64,000 bases of DNA from CAKZQX01 sp034435975 (GTDB taxonomy: Bacteria; Chloroflexota; Chloroflexia; Chloroflexales; Chloroflexaceae): positions 48,494-112,493 of the forward strand of contig DAOTWD010000103.1 in NCBI GenBank assembly GCA_034435975.1, written 5' to 3'. The notes beneath the pieces were generated by a model. It did not search any database and was not told where the DNA came from. It worked only from the letters and a program-made list of their open reading frames with translations. Each line of letters begins with the position of its first letter. Positions within the stretch are counted from its first letter, which is position 1. Below, in pieces: positions 59,768-64,000 of the stretch. The position numbers were made by a program, and so were the translations under genes.

Positions 59768-61045
59768 ATGGTACGTCGTTCACCGTTACTGGTCATTTTC
59801 TTAACCGTCTTTATTGACTTGCTGAGCGTGGGCATCATTCTACCCCTGTTGCCCTACTATGTGAAGATTATCGAGCAAGCTGATAATCCACATCTGGCCG
59901 ATCACCAGGCGTTGATTGTCGGTGCACTCGCGGCGTCGTTCTCACTCATGCAATTTTTGTGTGCCCCGATGCTTGGTGCATTATCTGATCGCTACGGGCG
60001 TCGCCCTGTGTTATTGATCAGTCTGTTGGGAACGACCCTTTCCTACATCATGCTAGGGCTGGCGCATCGTTTGATTGGTTTTGGCATCGAAATCGTGTTG
60101 ATGATCTTGTTTTGTGCCCGTATTCTGGATGGCATCACTGGCGGGAACATCTCGATTGCCCAGGCCTATATTGCTGACACGACCACACCGGAGAATCGAG
60201 CGCGGGGCATGGGGATGATCGGGGCAGCCTTCGGACTCGGTTTTATGATCGGCCCGGCGCTGGGTGGTCTGCTCAGTACAATGAGCCTCTCTATGCCAGC
60301 CTTTGTTGCAGCGGGTATTTCCTTTACCAGCGTGGTATTCGGTTTCTTTGCGTTGCCGGAGTCGTTACCACCAGAGCGCCGCCGCCGGGTGCCGATCTTG
60401 CAGATGAACCCGGTTACCCGGCTTCGCGGAGTGATTTCCAATCAACGTCTCCGCCCGCTGCTGCTGGGCATGTTCTTGCTCTATGTGGCCTTTGCCGGAC
60501 TGCAGAGTAATTTTGCTGTCTTTACCGATGCCCGCTTCGGGTTTGACGCGCTTGATAATGCAATGCTCTTCGCCTTTATCGGGTTGATCGCCATTATAGT
60601 ACAGGGCTTTCTTATGCGATCCCTCGCGTCTCGTCTGGGCGAAGAACAACTGGTACTGTCTGGTCTGATGCTAATGGCAGCGACTTTTGGGTTGATCGCG
60701 GTGGTACCGCAGGCATGGATGCTCTATCCGGTCATCGGTTTGCTGGCAACCGGTAGTGGAATAGTAACACCGTCGTTGACCAGCCTTATCTCACGGCGCG
60801 TTTCGCCGCAAGAGCAAGGTATGACGCTGGGCGGCACGCAGGCACTCAATAGCCTGTCGATGATTACCGGCCCACTCCTGGCCGGTCTGGTCTTTGATGT
60901 GGTGGCAAGTACTGCACCCTATACTCTGGGGATGGTACTCATCGTTGCCGCTATTGCCACTTTGAGCCTGACCTTCCGCAGCGCGCCATCTTCCCGCCAG
61001 ATGCTTGATCAAGCCCGTGCTGGGGCCACATTGATTATGGAATAA
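59768..61045 (+). CDS. MFS transporter (tetracycline/multidrug-efflux-like)
   Basis: Start ATG 59768 has AGGAAGG upstream; an in-frame earlier ATG at 59693 lies inside the promoter. The 425-residue protein has 12 membrane helices. Motif A after helix 2 is GALSDRYGRRPVLL (about 75-88), and helix 5 has FGLGFMIGPALGGLL, the motif C-like block of antiporters. This is the DHA1/TetA-like branch, which exports drugs or sugars by proton exchange. It follows a near-consensus promoter and is probably strongly expressed and monocistronic. Substrate is not predictable; the lack of a nearby regulator leaves control open. Confidence 0.9.
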   Translation: MVRRSPLLVIFLTVFIDLLSVGIILPLLPYYVKIIEQADNPHLADHQALIVGALAASFSLMQFLCAPMLGALSDRYGRRPVLLISLLGTTLSYIMLGLAHRLIGFGIEIVLMILFCARILDGITGGNISIAQAYIADTTTPENRARGMGMIGAAFGLGFMIGPALGGLLSTMSLSMPAFVAAGISFTSVVFGFFALPESLPPERRRRVPILQMNPVTRLRGVISNQRLRPLLLGMFLLYVAFAGLQSNFAVFTDARFGFDALDNAMLFAFIGLIAIIVQGFLMRSLASRLGEEQLVLSGLMLMAATFGLIAVVPQAWMLYPVIGLLATGSGIVTPSLTSLISRRVSPQEQGMTLGGTQALNSLSMITGPLLAGLVFDVVASTAPYTLGMVLIVAAIATLSLTFRSAPSSRQMLDQARAGATLIME

Positions 61046-61186
61046 ATAAGTGTATACCCATCGACACGCGCAACCAGCACTGTGCGCGTGTCTCTCCCCG
61101 CTGAGAGCAGGTACCCGCCACGAAGCGTTTGACTCCTATCACGGTACCGGCTATAATGAACCTGTTCCGGGACAAATCTGCTTTTA

Positions 61187-61263
61187 CGGGGCGTGGCGCA
61201 GACTGGTAGCGCACCTGAATGGGGTTCAGGAGGTCGCTGGTTCAAATCCAGTCGCCCCGACCA
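61187..61263 (+). tRNA. tRNA-Pro(GGG)
   Basis: A 77-base tRNA with encoded CCA. Acceptor stem CGGGGCG/CGCCCCG, D-arm with GACTGGTA, anticodon stem CCTGA/TCAGG with loop ATGGGGT (anticodon GGG at 61221-61223), T-arm CTGG-TTCAAAT-CCAG, discriminator A61260, CCA 61261-61263. The GGG anticodon reads CCC and CCU proline codons. It is followed by a rho-independent terminator. Confidence 0.95.
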
Positions 61264-61271
61264 TCATTGAT

Positions 61272-61302
61272 CCACCCTGTGGCATACGCAGGGTGGTTTT
61301 GT
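61272..61302 (+). terminator. Terminator after tRNA-Pro
   Basis: CCACCCTG (61272-61279), loop, CAGGGTGG (61289-61296), then TTTTG. Ends the tRNA transcript. Confidence 0.8.
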
Positions 61303-61323
61303 GGTGTAAAAAAATAGCATCTA

Positions 61324-61352
61324 TTGCAACCATGGCGCTTTCATGTTACAAT
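61324..61352 (+). promoter_or_regulatory. First promoter upstream of the TPR gene
   Basis: TTGCAA (61324-61329), 17-base spacer, TACAAT (61347-61352). Confidence 0.55.
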
Positions 61353-61443
61353 GGGTAAGTTATTATGATAACCCGTAGCGGTATCGTAGGCATGGTATAA
61401 TCTGAAAAATCGTTCTAACCGACAGCCGATAGTAATAACGTAT

Positions 61444-61472
61444 TTGCAAGCCCTGGATACCTGCGCTATAAT
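61444..61472 (+). promoter_or_regulatory. Second promoter upstream of the TPR gene
   Basis: TTGCAA (61444-61449), 17-base spacer, TATAAT (61467-61472). An imperfect palindrome GCTTTACATATAATGTAAGC follows just after (about 61481-61500) and could be an operator. Two tandem promoters with the same -35 suggest strong or regulated expression. Confidence 0.6.
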
Positions 61473-61593
61473 AACAGTATGCTTTACATATAATGTAAGC
61501 CTGTATTCTTGGTAGCGACAGTAAGATCCTCATAATCGTAAAGTATTCTGCTCTACCCCTGGTGTTTGCAATAGGGAAGCAGGAGGAGCCAGG

Positions 61594-64000
61594 ATGGCAA
61601 CAACAACCCTGCGTGCCATGTGTGATCAAGCCCGACGTTTGCTTGAACAAAATGATATTGATCGCTCCATTGCGGTAGCGCAACACATTCTGCAGTATTT
61701 TCCCGATAATCTTGAGGCTCATCGGATTCTGGGTGAGGCATACCTTGCCAGCCGTCAGTTCGATCAGGCCCAGGAGTCTTTTTCACGGGTACTGTATGCT
61801 GACCCTGAAAACATTCCGGCCCTTGTTGGTCTCGGTATTACCTATGAACGACAGGGGAAGATCGATAGAGCAGTACGTGAATTTGAACAGGCGCTGGAAA
61901 TTAAGTCTGATTTGAAAGAGTTACGTGAACAACTGTTGCGTCTGTATACCGATTCCTGGGGGGCCGAGCGGGCTCAGTTGCGCTTGAGCAAGCCTGGTCT
62001 GGCACGCCTGTATGCCAAGGGGCATATGTTCCCGCAGGCTATTCAGGAGTTTCGCAGCGTTATTAACGATGACCCTGATCGCTTTGATGCACGAGTTGGT
62101 CTGGCCGAGGTATTGTGGCGTGATGGCCAGGAGGAAGCAGCTGCGCTGGTATGCGAGGAGATACTGGCTCAGCGTGATGTTGTACTAAAGGCGAATCTGT
62201 TGCTGGGCTATATGAAGCTTACCGCTGGTGATCCGCAAGGGCAACACTATTGGAACGTAGCACAACGACTCGATCCCTACCAGGGTGTTGCCCTTGCGTT
62301 ATTTGAGACGTTGCCTACTGCAGAGGAGCCACAGACAACACTACCTGACTGGGATGAGAAGGCCTGGCTCGAGCGTCAGGAGCAGGCTGAACGCGAACGC
62401 CGTGTACAGTTGGAAGAGGAACTGGCCGTCAGATCACCGGTTGTGCAACCCGATGAAGACTTTTTGACCAATGCCTGGCTCGATCCTACTGAGGAACACC
62501 CCCACTCGACTGCAGCGACAACATTTGATACCACGCCTGATGATGATTTCCTTGCCAGTTTGCTTGCATTTGAAGCGTTGGATCAACCCGAACTGGCTGG
62601 AGTGACCGATCAACCACAGGCCAGTGTGGATTCAGAATATGCTGAAGCTGATCTGAAGCCATTTACACTTGATGACCTCGATCATCCAGAACACCAGGTT
62701 CCTGCTATGCAAGCTGCACCAGAATTTCCATCTGAGAGTGATTTTAATCTTGATGCACTTCTGGTGGGAGAAACAGCGACTGAAGAACATACACTGCCCT
62801 CAGGAGAAGGTAAGGATGAGAAAACGGAATTCCAGCCTTTCTCATTAGACGACCTGGGGATAAGTGATGAGGATATAGCTGTACTGGATATGGCGAGTGA
62901 GTTGTCTGTTACCACAGACGAACAACCACCAGTGCCAGTCGCTTTTACCGATGAGTCGTCAGTAAACAAAGATCTCGGTGTGCAACCTTTTTCACTGAAT
63001 GATCTGGGGTTGAGTGATGAGGAATTAGCAGGTCTTGATCTGCGTCATACTGACGCGGAACTCTATCCAGGTGCACCATCAGAGGAGCGGCAGTCTGATG
63101 ATGATCTGACGAATTTGAAGCCGTTTGATTGGTCGCAGGAGACAGGATTCTCGGCAGCTCAACTGGCGAATGATCAGGTTTTTGAAAGCGATATTGATGA
63201 TCTCCAGCCATTTTCGCTTGATGACCTTGATTTGAGCGACTCGACACTGGATACGGATATGAGTCGCAGTTCCCTACCACCATCGCTGCAACCTTTTTCA
63301 CTCGATGATCTGGGCGATATAACCTTGACCCCAGACACTACGTCAAATAAGTTTGGTTCTCCCCTACATACGCATCTCTCTGATGAAGAAGGTGAGCAGG
63401 AACCATCGGCATTTGGTTGGCAACAACCTGCGGCGAAGTCCAATACTGATTTCCTCCGCCATGGTCACGATATGATCGATAGTGACGAACCGGAAGAGAC
63501 TTCTATTTTTGCAAAACTCAAGCAGCGCCGACAGGAACTTCCAGACAAGGAAGAAATGCCACTTCCGCCTGTTTCGATTGAGAAACATGACTCGCTTGAT
63601 CTTTTCTCCGATGATGATGTTTCTCTGCGCGATGATGACGAGGAATCCACCCGGGTTCTTCAGGATTTGTCCGAACCACAGCCAGCACCGCCACCCGACG
63701 AGCCGGAGTTGACCCCCTTCTCCCTCAGTGAGCTGGGCTTAAGCCCCGAGGAGATCGCGGCGCTGGAATCGGGTCAGGTTGCGACCGAAGCCACCGAACC
63801 ACAACCAGCACCGCCACCCGACGAGCCGGAGTTGACCCCCTTCTCCCTCAGTGAGCTGGGCTTAAGCCCCGAGGAGATCGCGGCGCTGGAATCCGGTCAG
63901 GTTGCGACCGAAGCCACCGAACCACAACCAGCACCGCCACCCGACGAGCCGGAGTTGACCCCCTTCTCCCTCAGTGAGCTGGGCTTAAGCCCCGAGGAGA
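61594..64000 (+). CDS. TPR protein with acidic tail of repeated PFSLDDLG motifs; 3' end cut by window
   Basis: The start ATG 61594 has GGAGGA about 6 bases upstream and the frame runs to the window's end (>800 residues). Residues ~1-230 are tetratricopeptide repeats (LEAHRILGEAYLASRQFDQA and IPALVGLGITYERQGKIDRA are typical helices), a protein-protein interaction scaffold. From ~330 on the protein is acidic, disordered and repeats a short motif: PFTLDDLD, PFSLDDLGISDEDIAVL, PFSLNDLGLSDEELAGL, PFSLDDLDLSD, PFSLDDLGD. From 63673 it becomes a near-exact 41-residue repeat (PFSLSELGLSPEEIAAL core). The function is unknown; a multivalent docking tail is likely. No signal peptide or membrane helix is seen. 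Confidence 0.82.
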   Translation, partial: MATTTLRAMCDQARRLLEQNDIDRSIAVAQHILQYFPDNLEAHRILGEAYLASRQFDQAQESFSRVLYADPENIPALVGLGITYERQGKIDRAVREFEQALEIKSDLKELREQLLRLYTDSWGAERAQLRLSKPGLARLYAKGHMFPQAIQEFRSVINDDPDRFDARVGLAEVLWRDGQEEAAALVCEEILAQRDVVLKANLLLGYMKLTAGDPQGQHYWNVAQRLDPYQGVALALFETLPTAEEPQTTLPDWDEKAWLERQEQAERERRVQLEEELAVRSPVVQPDEDFLTNAWLDPTEEHPHSTAATTFDTTPDDDFLASLLAFEALDQPELAGVTDQPQASVDSEYAEADLKPFTLDDLDHPEHQVPAMQAAPEFPSESDFNLDALLVGETATEEHTLPSGEGKDEKTEFQPFSLDDLGISDEDIAVLDMASELSVTTDEQPPVPVAFTDESSVNKDLGVQPFSLNDLGLSDEELAGLDLRHTDAELYPGAPSEERQSDDDLTNLKPFDWSQETGFSAAQLANDQVFESDIDDLQPFSLDDLDLSDSTLDTDMSRSSLPPSLQPFSLDDLGDITLTPDTTSNKFGSPLHTHLSDEEGEQEPSAFGWQQPAAKSNTDFLRHGHDMIDSDEPEETSIFAKLKQRRQELPDKEEMPLPPVSIEKHDSLDLFSDDDVSLRDDDEESTRVLQDLSEPQPAPPPDEPELTPFSLSELGLSPEEIAALESGQVATEATEPQPAPPPDEPELTPFSLSELGLSPEEIAALESGQVATEATEPQPAPPPDEPELTPFSLSELGLSPEE
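63673..64000 (+). repeat. 123-bp tandem repeat inside the TPR gene, runs off the window
   Basis: Copies begin at 63673, 63796 and 63919 (exactly 123 bases apart). They are almost identical (e.g. CAGCC/CAACC and TCGGG/TCCGG changes). The unit is 41 codons, so the frame is kept. At least 2.7 copies are visible. Confidence 0.95.

Noticed and set aside
63673..64000. 123-bp repeats considered as CRISPR or satellite
   Set aside because: Frame-preserving and coding; part of the TPR gene.

Overview
The window looks like a chromosomal segment of a member of the Chloroflexota, most likely a filamentous phototroph relative (order Chloroflexales). The basis is gene style rather than a marker gene: a multidomain kinase-like protein with FHA and Thr/Pro-rich linkers, a zinc-ribbon/FHA/ABC fusion, a Gly/Arg/Ser-rich IF2, a TPR protein with Chloroflexi-like 'PFSLDDLG' motifs, and a moderate GC content with many dispersed intergenic repeats. 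Genus cannot be fixed from the sequence alone. No prophage, rRNA operon or CRISPR array was seen.

Layout. 1-12 kb: end of a LutC-type gene, an FHA pseudokinase, an LrgA/LrgB pair, a secreted HExxH lipoprotein, a small repeat protein behind a palindromic operator, a DJ-1/PfpI protein and a hybrid histidine kinase; five copies of a GC-rich palindrome lie between or within these. 12-26.3 kb: a glycosyltransferase, then a defence region on the minus strand encoding a complete but split Wadjet (JetABCD) system. jetB-jetC-jetD form a tight operon, and jetA lies 5.9 kb upstream. The interval holds a plus-strand FHA-ABC exporter-like protein, a plus-strand DUF262 (GmrS-like) protein and a frameshifted hydrolase. 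26.8-32.4 kb: a trans-prenyl diphosphate synthase and a three-gene ABC/membrane-protein set. 32.4-34.3 kb: a repeat-rich intergenic zone ending in a probable nusA promoter, early terminator and long leader.

34.3-42 kb: the transcription/translation operon nusA-ylxR-infB-rbfA-methyltransferase-nrnA-truB. 42-48.3 kb: a frameshifted phosphodiester glycosidase, a DUF697 protein, a large GT-C-like membrane protein and an orphan Phd-type antitoxin. 48.5-55 kb: galT, two genes of a nucleoside/BMP-type ABC importer, an ECF-like sigma factor, pcm and an M50 protease. 55.4-61 kb: tpiA, a CNNM/CBS transporter-like protein, a VWA protein, a histidine-kinase remnant next to a repeat element, and an MFS transporter. 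The window ends with tRNA-Pro(GGG) and a large TPR protein whose 123-bp tandem repeats run off the right edge.

The most notable items are the split Wadjet system with DUF262 and FHA-ABC genes inside it, the PFSLDDLG-repeat TPR protein, the pseudokinase that lacks the catalytic Asp, and several small repeat families with terminal inverted repeats (MITE-like). Functional statements rest on motifs read by eye; no database search was possible.
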